A stretch of 64,000 nucleotides of DNA, from NCBI RefSeq assembly GCF_041200175.1, contig NZ_CP165728.1:248001-312000 (forward strand). Direction: 5' to 3'. This stretch comes from Streptomyces sp. R33. GTDB lineage: Bacteria; Actinomycetota; Actinomycetes; Streptomycetales; Streptomycetaceae. The position numbers and the translations under genes were made by a program. The stretch's first letter is position 1. Each line of letters starts with the position of its first letter. The notes under the pieces are model-generated. The model did not search any database and was not told the DNA's origin. It was given only the letters and a program-made list of their open reading frames with translations. Positions 8,873-18,321 of the stretch are shown here, in pieces.

Positions 8873-8958
8873 GCTAGCACCGCCACCGATCGGCAGTGCC
8901 GCATTTGGGCATACGGCTCCCCTGGCCTAGCCAGATCGGAAGCCGTCCGCAGCCATCG

Positions 8959-8979
8959 CCTGATGGGAGCCCCATCAGG
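8959..8979. promoter_or_regulatory. Perfect 9-bp inverted repeat upstream of the 8872 gene
   Basis: CCTGATGGG (8959-8967) and CCCATCAGG (8971-8979) flank a three-base centre. It lies about 90 bases upstream of the large minus-strand gene, in the position of an operator. Its binding protein is unknown. Confidence 0.35.
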
Positions 8980-9010
8980 GACTAATGCGAGCACTAGCCA
9001 CACTGCGGCT

Positions 9011-9041
9011 GTCTCTTGGGCGTCCGCAACGCCCAAGAGAC
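9011..9041. other. 12-bp perfect hairpin
   Basis: GTCTCTTGGGCG (9011-9022) pairs with CGCCCAAGAGAC (9030-9041) around a seven-base loop. No T-run follows on either strand. It may be a terminator, an operator or an old IS end. Confidence 0.45.
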
Positions 9042-9149
9042 CAGCATCATTGTGGCACGCCGACAACGGCGCGACGTGCCGCAACAGCGACCCCATGGCG
9101 CGCAGACCGCCCTGAGCCAGGCTCGCTCGACACGCTGGCCGCGCACGAC

Positions 9150-9193
9150 ACGGCGCCCGGACCGGGAGGGTGACCTCCCGGTCCGGGCGCCGT
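9150..9193. terminator. Strong 20-bp hairpin, probable transcription terminator
   Basis: A perfect 20-bp GC-rich stem at 9150-9169 and 9174-9193 surrounds a GTGA tetraloop. It stands about 220 bases downstream of the minus-strand gene ending at 9414 and would terminate its transcripts. Streptomyces terminators often lack a clear T-run, as here. Confidence 0.6.
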
Positions 9194-9413
9194 CCTGCGA
9201 TGCGGTTGCCCCGAACCCGCCCTCGTCACGATCGGATCTGCACGTGGTGATGAAGTGTGCGCGATGCGCTGTGACTCGTCACGCTGCTGAGCTGCACTGT
9301 CGTCTCGGGAGTCGAACCCGATGCGCTGCTCTCCGCGCGCCAGCCGGGCCGGTAACCGCCGGCCCTCGGTTGTGCACGCCTCCGGAGTGACTACCTGCTC
9401 CACATCGCGGGTC
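9194..9413. other. Non-coding stretch with a tRNA T-arm-like fragment
   Basis: No gene was found. On the minus strand near 9304-9320 the sequence TCGGGTTCGACTCCCGA forms a perfect five-pair T-stem with a seven-base loop. The acceptor strand that should follow has no matching 5' partner, so it is at most a 3' tRNA fragment such as a former attachment site. Confidence 0.3.
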
Positions 9414-9884
9414 TCAGTCCAGGAGGTCGGCCTCCCAGTTGGTGCGCTGGATGCGTACGTCGATTTCACGGATCTCGCGGGCGGCGTCGTCGGCGCGAGC
9501 GCGCAGTTCGGCGACGGGCAGCGCGGGGAGCACGATCAGCTCGGAGCGCAGCTGGCGGCCGTAGCCTCGTTCCCCGCTGCCGGCGGCGGCGTCGGCAGCC
9601 GAGGTGAGCACGGAGTGACGCAGGCGCAGGGTGTCGCGGCGGGCGAGGGCGTCGGTGAGGGTGCCGTCGGCGCCCATGTCGACGGCGGCGTTGGTCCGGT
9701 TGATGCTCCGGATCAGGGACTCGAGCGTGTCGAGGGTCTCGGTGACCTCGGCGAGCAGCACGGCCGGGTCTTCAGCGGGGGTCTCGCCCTCTTGGTGGCG
9801 GGCGTTGGCCACGATGCGGGCCCGCAGCTGTTCGACACGGCGGGCCGCTTCGGCGCGCTTCGCCAGGGCTTCGCCGAGCTTCAT
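9414..9884 (-). CDS. DIP1984 family protein (septicolysin-like)
   Basis: A 156-residue cytoplasmic protein. It begins MKLGEALAKRAEAARRVEQL, the standard opening of DIP1984 proteins, and continues with LESLIRSINRTNAA and DALARRDTLRLRHSVL, which are well conserved in the family. It is mostly helical with coiled-coil stretches. The start at 9884 is chosen for this conserved opening; the upstream 20 residues from 9944 are not family-like. Family members are found beside stress or surface genes, but a biochemical role is not established. The septicolysin name comes from an old database label, not from demonstrated haemolysis. Confidence 0.8.
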   Translation of the reverse strand: MKLGEALAKRAEAARRVEQLRARIVANARHQEGETPAEDPAVLLAEVTETLDTLESLIRSINRTNAAVDMGADGTLTDALARRDTLRLRHSVLTSAADAAAGSGERGYGRQLRSELIVLPALPVAELRARADDAAREIREIDVRIQRTNWEADLLD

Positions 9885-10262
9885 CGTGGTGGTCCGTCCC
9901 GTCCCTTGGCGCTGTTCGTCGTGCGGTACTGCTGCGCTGATCACCCTACGTCAGGTCACGGGCCGGCCCGCCAAAGCACTATGCAGTGACCTGCATGAAG
10001 GTCGTGAAGCTGCGGCACCGGCAAGCCGTCGCTCCAAAGGCCTTCTGGGAGGGCGAACCAGGCTGGCTGCAAGCGCCGTCGCCAGCCTTGGCTGGGGGAG
10101 CAGAAACGGCGGCTACGAGGACGCAACGGGTCGCGACACTTGGGCGGCGACCAAGGGTGCGTACTCGGCGACCACCGGCCAGCTCCTGGATGCCTGCTGG
10201 GGGCAGCTCTGCCGCTCCTGAACGCAGCCGTGACCGCCCCGCCCATAGCCGAGGAGCCTTCC
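9885..10262. other. Intergenic region, nothing recognised
   Basis: About 380 bases between two divergent genes. Frames on both strands are short and lack ribosome-binding sites. Promoters for both neighbours are expected here but no convincing boxes were seen. Confidence 0.35.
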
Positions 10263-10565
10263 GTGCCTGACAGCCGCCGGCCCCTGCCAGGCCGAACCCG
10301 CCGGCGCCGAACCGCGACGATGGTCCTGTCTACCGTGCTCATGCTCGCAGCCGGCCTCGGAACAGCCGGTCCGGCAAACGCGGAAACGATTCCGCAAGCC
10401 GGTCCGAACGCCACGGTCGCAGTCAGTCGGGAAGAGAAGGACCTGCGTACCGAGTGCGCCACCCATCCGGAGGCGAACACCCGCAAGGGCTGGGTGAAGA
10501 GCCGCTTCGAGACGTGTGGCACCAACCCGTGTACCTCAAGCTCATGGACAAAGAGCGCCGCCTGA
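10263..10565 (+). pseudogene. N-terminal fragment of a secreted protein
   Basis: A GTG start at 10263 opens a clear Sec signal peptide: a basic n-region (RTRRRRTATM), a hydrophobic core (VLSTVLMLAAGLGTA) and cleavage near A-N-A/E. The mature part (REEKDLRTECATHPEANTRK, GWVKSRFETC) resembles the start of Streptomyces exported proteins of the NucA/NucB-like type, though that match is from memory. After the cysteine at about residue 84 the frame goes off into unrelated residues and stops. A neighbouring frame continues with plausible residues (WHQPVYLKLMDKE), so a frameshift or fusion junction lies near 10515. Probably a broken gene, cut by the same event that truncated the Rhs gene downstream. 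Confidence 0.5.
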
Positions 10566-10621
10566 GGGGCGAACTCTGAACCGGTGGCGGCTCCGGCGGC
10601 AGGCGACGGCGGGGCCGCTCG

Positions 10622-13573
10622 ATGTTGCCCGCCCGGGCGACGGAGGGTGACGGGGCAGGCGAGTTCCGGCCAGTGTGCCGTATCGGGGAGTTGGCCAGAG
10701 CCGGTGGCAGGGAGGGTTTGGGGCTGGGGACTTGGCCGCCTCGCCAGTGTCGTCGAGTTCGGCCTGGGGGTCTGCTCCTCAGATATGTGCCCAGCACTTA
10801 TACGCTGGCGTTCGCTTACGGTGAGCCCGACCCGCGGACCGGCATGCGCACCACCACCACGACCACACCCGACGGGAATGTGCGCCGCTACGTGGTGGAC
10901 AAGGCGTACCGCATCGTAGAGAGCCGCGATCCACTGGGCTCGGTGACCCGTTCCACCTACGACGCCCGAGGTCGGCTGGTCGCCCTCACCGATCCGCTGC
11001 AGCGGACCACCGTCTTCGGCCGTGACGACGAAGGCAGGCTGGTCACCGTCGTGCGCCCGGACGGCCGGGAGCTCATCACCGAGTACGACGAGGCGGGGCG
11101 CCCCGTGCTCCAGACCGAGGCCGACCGCACCTCGTGGCGGTTCACCTACGACGAGCGCGGCAACCGCACCTCCCGCACCAGCCCGGTCGGGGCCACGATT
11201 CGCTACACGTACGACGCCTCGGGCGGCATTTCGTCCGTGACCGATGCGCTCGGAGCCACGACCCGCGTTCGCTGCGACCGCGCCGGCCTGCCCGTCCAGA
11301 TCACCGACCCGGTCGGGGCGGTCACCCGCTACGAACGGGACGAGCTGGGGCGGCCGGTGCGGATCACGGACGCGCTCGGCAAGACCACCGTGCTGGAGTG
11401 GACGACGGAGGGCCGGATCGCGCGGCGCACCGACCCCGATGGTTCCTCCCAGTCCTGGACGTACGACGGCGAGGGCAACTGCATCCGCCACACCGACGCG
11501 CTCGGCGGGACAACAGTCGTCGAGTACGGCGAGTTCGACGTCGTGAAAGCCCGTACCGGTCCGGACGGCGCCCGCCACACCTTCGTCCACGACGCACGAC
11601 TGCGTCTGTCCGAGGTGATCAACCCGCACGGACTCAGCTGGCGATACACGTACGACGCCGCCGGAATGCCGGAGTCGGAGACCGACTTCGACGGCCGCAC
11701 CGTGCGGTACGTCCACGATGCGGCCGGGCGATTGGTCACCCGGGTCAATGCGGCGGGCCAAGCAGTCCGCGTGGAATACGACCTCCTCGACAACCGCATC
11801 CTGAAGGACGTCGACGGCGCCGTCACCCGGTACGAGTACGACTACTCCGATCGCGTTGCGGCGATCACCGGCGCCGAGGGGACCCTGACGTACCTCCGCG
11901 ACCGCTTCGGACGTACCCGCGAGGAGACCGCCGACGGCCGGACGCTCCTGCGCACCTACGACGAGCTGAGCCGCGTGACCTCCCGGACCACGCCTTCCGG
12001 AGCAAGGGCTGAATGGACGTATGACGCAGCCGGCCGGCGAAGCGGGCTGACCTCCTCCGGACGCCGGATCACCTTCGAACGGGATGCGCTGGGCCGCGAA
12101 ACGGGCCGCCGCATCGGCGACGCGGCGGCCCTGGGCCTTCAGCGTGACGAGCTCGGCCGCTTGACGGAACAGCAGCTGACCGGCGCCGACGGCATCCTGC
12201 TCCAGCGGCGCGGCTACGCGTACCGGGCCGACGGGTACCTGGTGGGCGTGGAGGACGAACTGTCGGGCGCCCGGACGTACGCGCTGGACCCGGTCGGCAG
12301 GGTCACCGCGGTGAGCGCCCACGACTGGAGCGAGCGATACGCCTACGACGCCGCAGGCAACCAGACGGAAGCCGTCTGGCCGGCCGCTCACCCGGGCGGC
12401 CCCGACGCCACCGGGCCGCGCACGTACGAGGGCACCCGGCTCACCGGCGCGGGCCGCGTCCGGTACGAGTACGACGCCATGGGCAGGATCACGCTCCGCC
12501 AGCGCACCCGGCTCTCGCGCAAGCCCGACACCTGGCGCTACGACTGGGACGCAGAAGACCGGCTCAAGGCGGTCACCACCCCCGACGGCACGCTGTGGCG
12601 CTACGCCTACGACGCCCTCGGCCGGCGCAGTGCCAAGCGCCGCATGGCCGCGGACGGTGTCACCGTGGCCGAGGAGGTCACCTTCGTCTGGGACGGGATG
12701 ACTCTGTGCGAGCAGACGACGACCTCGGCGGACCTGCCGCACACGGTCACCTTGACCTGGGACCACGACGGCCTCCAGCCGCTCGCCCAGACCGAGAGAC
12801 TGGCCGATGCGGACGGACGGGAGATCGACAGCCGCTTCTTCGGGATCGTCACCGACCTGGTTGGCACGCCGACGGAACTCGTCGACGAAGCGGGTGGGAT
12901 CGCGTGGCGCACGCGTAGCGCCCTGTGGGGAACAACGACCTGGAACGCGGACGCGAACGCCTACACGCCGCTCCGCTTCCCCGGGCAGTACTTCGACCCT
13001 GAATCGGGTCTGCATTACAACTGCTTGCGGTACTACGACCCCGAGACCGCCCGCTACCTGTCGGTCGACCCCCTCGGCCTCGGCCCCGCGCCCAATCCGG
13101 TCGCCTACGTCTCCAACCCGCACACCTGGTCCGATCCGCTGGGCCTCAGCCCGTGCCCGCCCAAGGGCGAGAAGAGCAACCCGTTCAAGCTGCGGTCCGA
13201 CGCCGAGCGTGCGGCGTTCGACGCCGCAGGAGTCCCTTTCGGGACCACTCCTGATGCCGAATGGATCGTCATGGGTGACAAGACTCTGAAGAACATGCCC
13301 GGACACGTCTACTCAAGCGATCCCACTCACTGGGGCAACTTCCGGCAGTTCGAAACGCCGAACGGCTCCCGCGTCGTCGTCGAGCACACCGATGATCCCG
13401 CCGGACCGCACTTCCACGCGGGCGGCCCGAAGGGCAGCACGATCGAGGACCAGTCGCGCTCCGGAGTGAATTTCGGCTGGGACAACACGGTCGACGGCTA
13501 CGGGACAATGGAGCGCTACCGAGCCATCGACAAGCCCGGTGGAGACCACCACTTCTTTTACGAGGAGAAATGA
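10622..13573 (+). CDS. Rhs/YD-repeat polymorphic toxin, 5'-truncated
   Basis: The frame carries about 20 YD repeats (patterns such as YDARGRLVALTDPL, YDEAGRPVLQTE), then the Rhs core box (LRFPGQYFDPESGLHYNCLRYYDPETARYLSVDPLGL split across residues 790-840). After that the sequence becomes unique: about 138 residues rich in His (VVVEHTDDPAGPHFHAGGPKG, DHHFFYEEK) that form the toxin tip. The first 58 codons are not Rhs-like; homology begins at about 10795 (TYTLAFAYGEPDPRTG). The N-terminal secretion domain and DUF6531 seen in the second Rhs gene are therefore missing. The tip is probably a nuclease-type toxin by its His/Glu pattern, but the family is uncertain. The next gene overlaps the stop and should be its immunity partner. 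Without the leader it may be a silent toxin cassette. Confidence 0.8.
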   Translation: MLPARATEGDGAGEFRPVCRIGELARAGGREGLGLGTWPPRQCRRVRPGGLLLRYVPSTYTLAFAYGEPDPRTGMRTTTTTTPDGNVRRYVVDKAYRIVESRDPLGSVTRSTYDARGRLVALTDPLQRTTVFGRDDEGRLVTVVRPDGRELITEYDEAGRPVLQTEADRTSWRFTYDERGNRTSRTSPVGATIRYTYDASGGISSVTDALGATTRVRCDRAGLPVQITDPVGAVTRYERDELGRPVRITDALGKTTVLEWTTEGRIARRTDPDGSSQSWTYDGEGNCIRHTDALGGTTVVEYGEFDVVKARTGPDGARHTFVHDARLRLSEVINPHGLSWRYTYDAAGMPESETDFDGRTVRYVHDAAGRLVTRVNAAGQAVRVEYDLLDNRILKDVDGAVTRYEYDYSDRVAAITGAEGTLTYLRDRFGRTREETADGRTLLRTYDELSRVTSRTTPSGARAEWTYDAAGRRSGLTSSGRRITFERDALGRETGRRIGDAAALGLQRDELGRLTEQQLTGADGILLQRRGYAYRADGYLVGVEDELSGARTYALDPVGRVTAVSAHDWSERYAYDAAGNQTEAVWPAAHPGGPDATGPRTYEGTRLTGAGRVRYEYDAMGRITLRQRTRLSRKPDTWRYDWDAEDRLKAVTTPDGTLWRYAYDALGRRSAKRRMAADGVTVAEEVTFVWDGMTLCEQTTTSADLPHTVTLTWDHDGLQPLAQTERLADADGREIDSRFFGIVTDLVGTPTELVDEAGGIAWRTRSALWGTTTWNADANAYTPLRFPGQYFDPESGLHYNCLRYYDPETARYLSVDPLGLGPAPNPVAYVSNPHTWSDPLGLSPCPPKGEKSNPFKLRSDAERAAFDAAGVPFGTTPDAEWIVMGDKTLKNMPGHVYSSDPTHWGNFRQFETPNGSRVVVEHTDDPAGPHFHAGGPKGSTIEDQSRSGVNFGWDNTVDGYGTMERYRAIDKPGGDHHFFYEEK

Positions 13574-14002
13574 GTGCCCACAAGCGAGCACAACCTCATC
13601 GAGCTCATTCGGAGCAGTGGCCTCGAGGTGGACGCCGTCGAGGGCAATGACCTCGGTCCGTCGGTCGACGCCGCCTGGCGCGCGATGGCGGGCTTCGGCG
13701 TGGAGCCCAGTGCAACCCTTCCCCTGAAGGGCGAGCTCGGAGAGGTCCACCAGCTGTGGCTCGACCACGCCCGTCGGGCCGGTGTCATCGGCGAAGACGG
13801 GACGTTCCTCCTCACGGCGGTAGTGACCGGCAGTGCTGCGGTCGGCTGGGTCCGCGTGCGCCTGACGGAAACAGCCGATGTATCCCGCCTCCTCGACGAC
13901 CAGGGCCGAATCGAATTCATCGCCCGCTCCTCATCCGGCGGCCACATCTGCGGCGTCACCGCGGAGGAATACGACTACTGGGTGGTCACCCTGTCCCTCT
14001 GA
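13574..14002 (+). CDS. Probable immunity protein to the upstream Rhs tip toxin
   Basis: A 142-residue acidic protein whose GTG start (in GAAATGAGTGCCC) immediately follows the Rhs stop codon, the tight coupling expected for toxin and immunity genes. It has no signal or membrane segment, which fits neutralisation in the cytoplasm. The sequence (EHNLIELIRSSGLEVDAVEG, FLLTAVVTGSAAVGWVRVRL) shows an alpha/beta organisation but matches no immunity family that I can name. The assignment rests on position. An IS481 end begins just after its stop, which may have deleted further orphan cassettes. Confidence 0.65.
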   Translation: MPTSEHNLIELIRSSGLEVDAVEGNDLGPSVDAAWRAMAGFGVEPSATLPLKGELGEVHQLWLDHARRAGVIGEDGTFLLTAVVTGSAAVGWVRVRLTETADVSRLLDDQGRIEFIARSSSGGHICGVTAEEYDYWVVTLSL

Positions 14003-14013
14003 CAGCGACAGCC

Positions 14014-14966
14014 CTATGTGTATTGCCCAGTGAGGTTGGGGACGCGGCTGGCGGGTGGTTTGCCTGCGAGCGCGGTGTGTCCGCGGTGCTGATTGTAGGA
14101 GTGCAGCCAGCCGGGGAACGCGTCACGTCGTTCGTGCTCTGAGCGGTAGGGGCGGGCGTAGGCCCACTCGTCCAGCAGGGTGCGGTTGAGCCGTTCGACC
14201 TTGCCGTTGGTCTGAGGCCGGTAGGGCCGGGTTCGCTTGTGGGTGATCCCGGCCGCCGCGAGCGCGTCGCGCCAGGTGTGGGACTTGTAGCAGGCGCCGT
14301 TGTCGGTCAGGACGCGTTCGACGGTGATCCCGGCGCTGGTGAAGTAGGCGTGCGCCCGGGTCCAGAACGCGGTGACGGTGTCCTTCTTCTCATCGGCCAG
14401 GATCTCGCTGCAGGCGAGGCGGGAGTGGTCGTCGACGGCGGTGTGGATATAGCTGTAGCCGGCGCTGGAGCGGTTCTTGCGGCCGGCCTGGCGGCCGAGG
14501 GTCTTGTGGCCGCCGCGGTCGGGGATGTTGCCGAGTTTCTTGATGTCGACGTGGACGAGTTCGCCGGGACGGTCGCGCTCGTAGCGGCGTATGGCGGTCC
14601 CGGTGGCGCGGTCCAGGTGTGCGAGGCGGGCCAGGCCGAAGCGGGTCAGCACGCGGTGCACGGTGGAGGCGGCCACGTTCAGCAGTCCTGCGATGCGGGC
14701 CGGACCCCACCGCCGCAGGATCCGGACCTTGATGATCCGTCGCTCGGTGCGGCTCGCTGTCCGCCGGGGGCTGTGGTGCGGGCGGGAGGAGTGGTCGGCC
14801 ATGCCGGCCTGGCCCAGGGCCCGGTAGCGGGCCGCCCACCGTTGTGCCGTGGTGGGTGAGACCTGGAAACGTTCCGCTGCCCGGCCCTGGGCCAGCCGTC
14901 CTCGACCACGCAGCGGGCCAGCCGCAGACGGCCGGTCTCGGTCAGGGGTGCATTACGGTGGGGCAT
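14014..14966 (-). pseudogene. IS481-family transposase with a frameshift
   Basis: Reading from 14966 the protein begins MPHRNAPLTETGRLRLARCV, the normal N-terminus of IS481 transposases. The frame then shifts near 14885, and the rest (MADHSSRPHHSPRRT onward, 262 residues) contains the complete rve integrase core: VHVDIKKLGNIPDRGG, HTAVDDHSRLACSEIL, VLTDNGACYKS and the C-terminal YRPQTNGKVERLNRTL, giving a D-D-E triad. The catalytic part is intact and might still be made from an internal start. The element follows the Rhs immunity gene by only a few bases. Confidence 0.8.
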
Positions 14967-15148
14967 GAGGGCCTTCTGCTGGTTGGTGTAGACGTCGCAA
15001 TCCACACCGAACCCGGAAGGCCCTCACCCGTTCAAGATCCCTCGGCCGAGACCTGCATCACCCGTCCACAACCTCCCGGGACAGAACCCCTAGGCCATGT
15101 CCGCAATGTCGGTTGGTCGTTGCTCTGTTCGTGGTGCGTCGTCATGAA

Positions 15149-15639
15149 GTGACTGATCAGGCCTGGGAAGTCATCGGACCTTTACTGGCTCCGCCCCGGA
15201 TGGGTCGTCCGGTGCGGGACCGGCGGCAGGTTCTCAACGGGATTGTGTGGAAGCTGTCCACGGGGGCGGCCTGGAGGGACCTGTCCGAGCGGTATGGGCC
15301 GTGGAAGACCGTCTACGAAGGGTTCCGCCGCTGGTCGGCAGACGACACGTGGGACCGGCTCCTGGCCCACGTCCAGCAGCACTCAGACGCGGTCGGCGAG
15401 GTGGACTGGACGATCGTGTGCGTCGACTCCACCACCGTGCGGGCCCGCCAGCACGCGGCCGGAGCCCGAAAAGGGGGCCCTGGACCGGCGAGGCGCTCGG
15501 ACGCTCCCGCGGCGGACTGAGCACGAAGATCCACCTCGCCTGCGACGGGCGGGGCCGGCCACTAGCGTTCACGCTCAGCCGGCAGGCGCACCGCCCCCAG
15601 CAGCCGGGCCAGTACCGCGGATTGACAGGCGGCCGGTGA
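15149..15639 (+). pseudogene. IS5-family transposase, frameshifted and 3'-truncated
   Basis: The N-terminal half is typical (VTDQAWEVIGPLLAPPRMGRP, LSTGAAWRDLSERYGPWKTVYEGFRRW), including the first catalytic Asp in CVDSTTVRA. At 15470 the run CCCGAAAAGGGGG marks the usual -1 frameshift site, and the second frame (GGLSTKIHLACDGRGRPLAF) continues for about 50 residues before ending in unrelated sequence. The second Asp and Glu regions are missing, so the gene is dead. Confidence 0.8.
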
Positions 15640-15696
15640 GTGGGCGGATCGCGAACCCGGGTGCGGTCGTCGCGACAGGCCGTCATTCTGTGCGTC

Positions 15697-16577
15697 ATGC
15701 CTTCGTACCCGCATCAACTGTTCACAGCGCCCGTTTCGGCCATCGACGCAGACATGGTTCGTAGTTTCCTCGACCTGCGGATTGGGGAGAGCTTCACGAT
15801 CGACTACAAGCGGAACGTCGATGCGGTCACCGAAACGGTCGCCGCGATGGCCAACAGCTACGGCGGGATCGTGCTGGTCGGTGTCGACAACGGTCCGAAG
15901 AACCAGAACCTTCCAGGCCCACTGAGCGGCGTGCGGCCGTCCGACAAGGACAAGCTCGTCACCAAGACGGTCACAGTGTTCGACCCGTTTGGATGGTGCC
16001 CGGACGTCATCCCAGTTGAGATCGACGGGGGCGACGCGCTTGGTCGTCTGCATCGACCCCGACCAGGCCCCGCGGCCCCTGCTGTACAGGGGCACTGTCA
16101 AGGTCCGTGTGGATGGCAGGAATGACACCGCCGACCGTCGGCTCCTGCAGTTGCTGTTCCAGTCAGCGGACGAGCCGACGGCGGTTCCCAGTATTGATCC
16201 CCGATTCGTTCCCGACCAATACAGCGCTCCGCGACACAGGTCCGCGTACAGGGAGACTCCGCCGGATGTGATCATCCTTGCCTCGACCTCACGTCCACTC
16301 CGGCGGGACGGTGCCCGTCGGCGGCTTCGCGGCCACCATCGACGCTCTGACTTCCGCGTTGAGCGACCGCCAGGGATTGCCTTTTACCAATTCGAGGTAC
16401 CCACTGCCTGCTCTGACGGAGCTGGCCACAGCGGTTTGCCAGGAGCGTCTCAGCCAGTGGGAGGTAGACCCGGATCACGGAAACAGCCGCTTCAAGCCCC
16501 GCGCTGGCAGGGCCACGCGTCGAGCTGGGCGTGGGCAAGCCCTGCGCCGGCTGGGCAAGCCGAAGTGGGCTCCTTGA
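15697..16577 (+). pseudogene. AlbA_2 (Schlafen AAA_4-like) DNA-binding domain gene, frameshifted
   Basis: The start at 15697 (MPSYPHQLFTAPVSAIDADM) leads into an AlbA_2 domain: ESFTIDYKRNVDAVTETVAA and MANSYGGIVLVGVDNG are the hallmark E...DYK and N-x-GG-x-x-x-x-G-V-x-D segments. Frame changes near 16035 and 16270 are needed to read on (RLVVCIDPDQAPRPLLYRG, then HSGGTVPVGGFAATIDALTS). AlbA_2 proteins are often regulators or accessory proteins in accessory DNA. With two frameshifts and no C-terminal effector domain visible, this is a pseudogene. It lies directly beside a truncated IS5. Confidence 0.7.
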
Positions 16578-16817
16578 GGGAGCACTTCGGACCCTCCTTC
16601 GGAACCCACTTGGGTGCCCGACGCCGAGGGTGGAGGTAAACGTGCTGGTCAGCATGCGTGACGGCGTGAAAACCGCGCCGTCACGCCCCTCTTCACCCCT
16701 CTTGTTGTCCGTATGGGAGGAGATCATCGGGTTCCAGGGGGGCACGGCGCCCTCCACGACTGGACTGGCCCGGCTTGCGGCTGGCAGATGGACGCGTGTG
16801 ACGAAGGGGTGGAGCTG

Positions 16818-18208
16818 ATGGCAGGCAGGCGGCTGACGAATCCGGCGGGGTCTTCGAACGATCTGCGGGGTGATGTGCTGCGCGTGCTCGGGGTGTTGAA
16901 GGTGGCGACGGCCGACCAGATCCAGCGAATCGCTTCACCTCATCTGACCTACCGGCACACGACGAAGGCGACCGCCTCCGAGCGGAAGACTGCCCGTACC
17001 GCCTCGCACGCGGGTGCGCTTTCCGATCTGCGCAAGCACGGCCTCGCCGAGAACGGCGGCACCACCCGGGCGGGGAGTCGCTGCGCAACCTGACCACCAA
17101 GGGCCTGGAGGCCGCCTCCTACGAGCTCGGGCGCCCGCTCACGGAGATGGGCTCCACCGCCCGTGGTGCGGGCTCCAGCGGGGCCACCCACCCCATGGCC
17201 GTCAACGAGACGGTCATCGCGATGCTCCGCCCGAAGCCCGACCTCCGGCTGCTGACCCGGGAGCCGGCGGAGGCCAAGGCGGCCGCGCAGGCCGCCGTCA
17301 ACGCCCCGGCCGGTATTGGCACGATCGCCTCGTACGCGACGGAGGTCCCGCTGCCCGCCACCGGCACGTGGGGTGCGCCGGGCAAGGGCGGCGTCCAGGC
17401 CGACATCGTGCTCACCGCCCCGCAGGACGGGATCCCGCTGTTGTTCATCGAGGTCGACAACTGCCACGAGACCGCCGAGGAGATCGCGGCAAAGCTGTTG
17501 AAGTACTCCAGGTTCTTCAAGCGGCAGATTAAGGACACCGACGGCAAGGACAAGCCGATGTGGCGCACCCGCTGGATGGCCCGCGTCGCGGAGCGAGGGG
17601 AGGCCCCGCACCCGCCCGTGCTGATCGTCTTCAACCACATCGGCGCCCGCGACCCCAACCGCACCGTCCCGCGGCTGCAGGAGCTGACCCGGCCGCTGTG
17701 GGCGGGCGAGCCGGCCGACGGGTTCAGCAGCTACGACCGGAAGATCCCGATCATCGCGACAGGCCTGCGCAACCTGCGCGAGCACGGCCCCAACGGACCT
17801 GTCTTCCTCCGCTTCGGCCGCACCCACATGCAGCCCCTGCGCGACGCGATCGGCAACCCCCGCCGCGACGCCGCCCTCGCCCGCAGAGCGGAGCGGGCGC
17901 GAGCACAGCAGGCGGAGTACAAGGAGCAGCTGCGCCGCGCGGCCGAGCAGAAGAGGGCCGAGCGCGAGGCCGCCCGCCCTGCCTGCGCCGGCTGCGGGAC
18001 GAAGTTCGACAACGACCGATGGCAGACCACCCGCCTCTCTCCGGCGCCGGGCTACCGGTGGGACCCGACGCTGTGCGAGCCGTGCGAGGCCAAGACCGTC
18101 GCGGCCGCGGACCAGGCCGAACGCGACCGCCTGGAGGCGGAGGCCGCCGCGACCGCCGAGAAGGCACGCGGCTGGCGCTCCCGCTTCCGCCCCGGGCAAG
18201 CTCCCTGA
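16818..18208 (+). pseudogene. Replication-relaxation family protein, single-base frameshift
   Basis: Replication-relaxation proteins are winged-helix plasmid proteins linked to replication or transfer of actinobacterial elements. The N-terminal part (LRGDVLRVLGVLKVATADQI, HAGALSDLRKHGLAENGG) is the winged-helix region. Near 17085 one G appears to be missing in CCGGGCGGGGAG, so the frame stops at 17093. The other frame then continues without a break as a nuclease-like domain (VQADIVLTAP, IPLLFIEVDNCHETAEEIAA) and ends in a helical segment with a CAGCGTKF...CEPCEAK zinc-ribbon-like pair. A ribosome-binding GGAG lies before the ATG at 16818. A single-base error in the assembly would also explain the break. 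Confidence 0.75.
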
Positions 18209-18321
18209 GAGCTGGGCAAGCCTCCCGCTGACAGTGTGGGCAAGCCCAAAGCGACTCAGGGCATGCTCCCGCTGTCGGAGGAATGTCGGGATGCACGGAC
18301 AGGTGGTGAAGAGTTGTTGCG

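Noticed and set aside
9300..9400. Possible tRNA gene on the minus strand
   Set aside because: Only the T-arm is convincing. No 5' acceptor strand, D-arm or anticodon stem could be matched at the right distances.
9956..13306. Very long open frame on the minus strand opposite the first Rhs gene
   Set aside because: It is the antisense of YD repeats and of the secreted-protein fragment. High GC and the repeat pattern keep it open. The plus-strand frame has the clear Rhs core.
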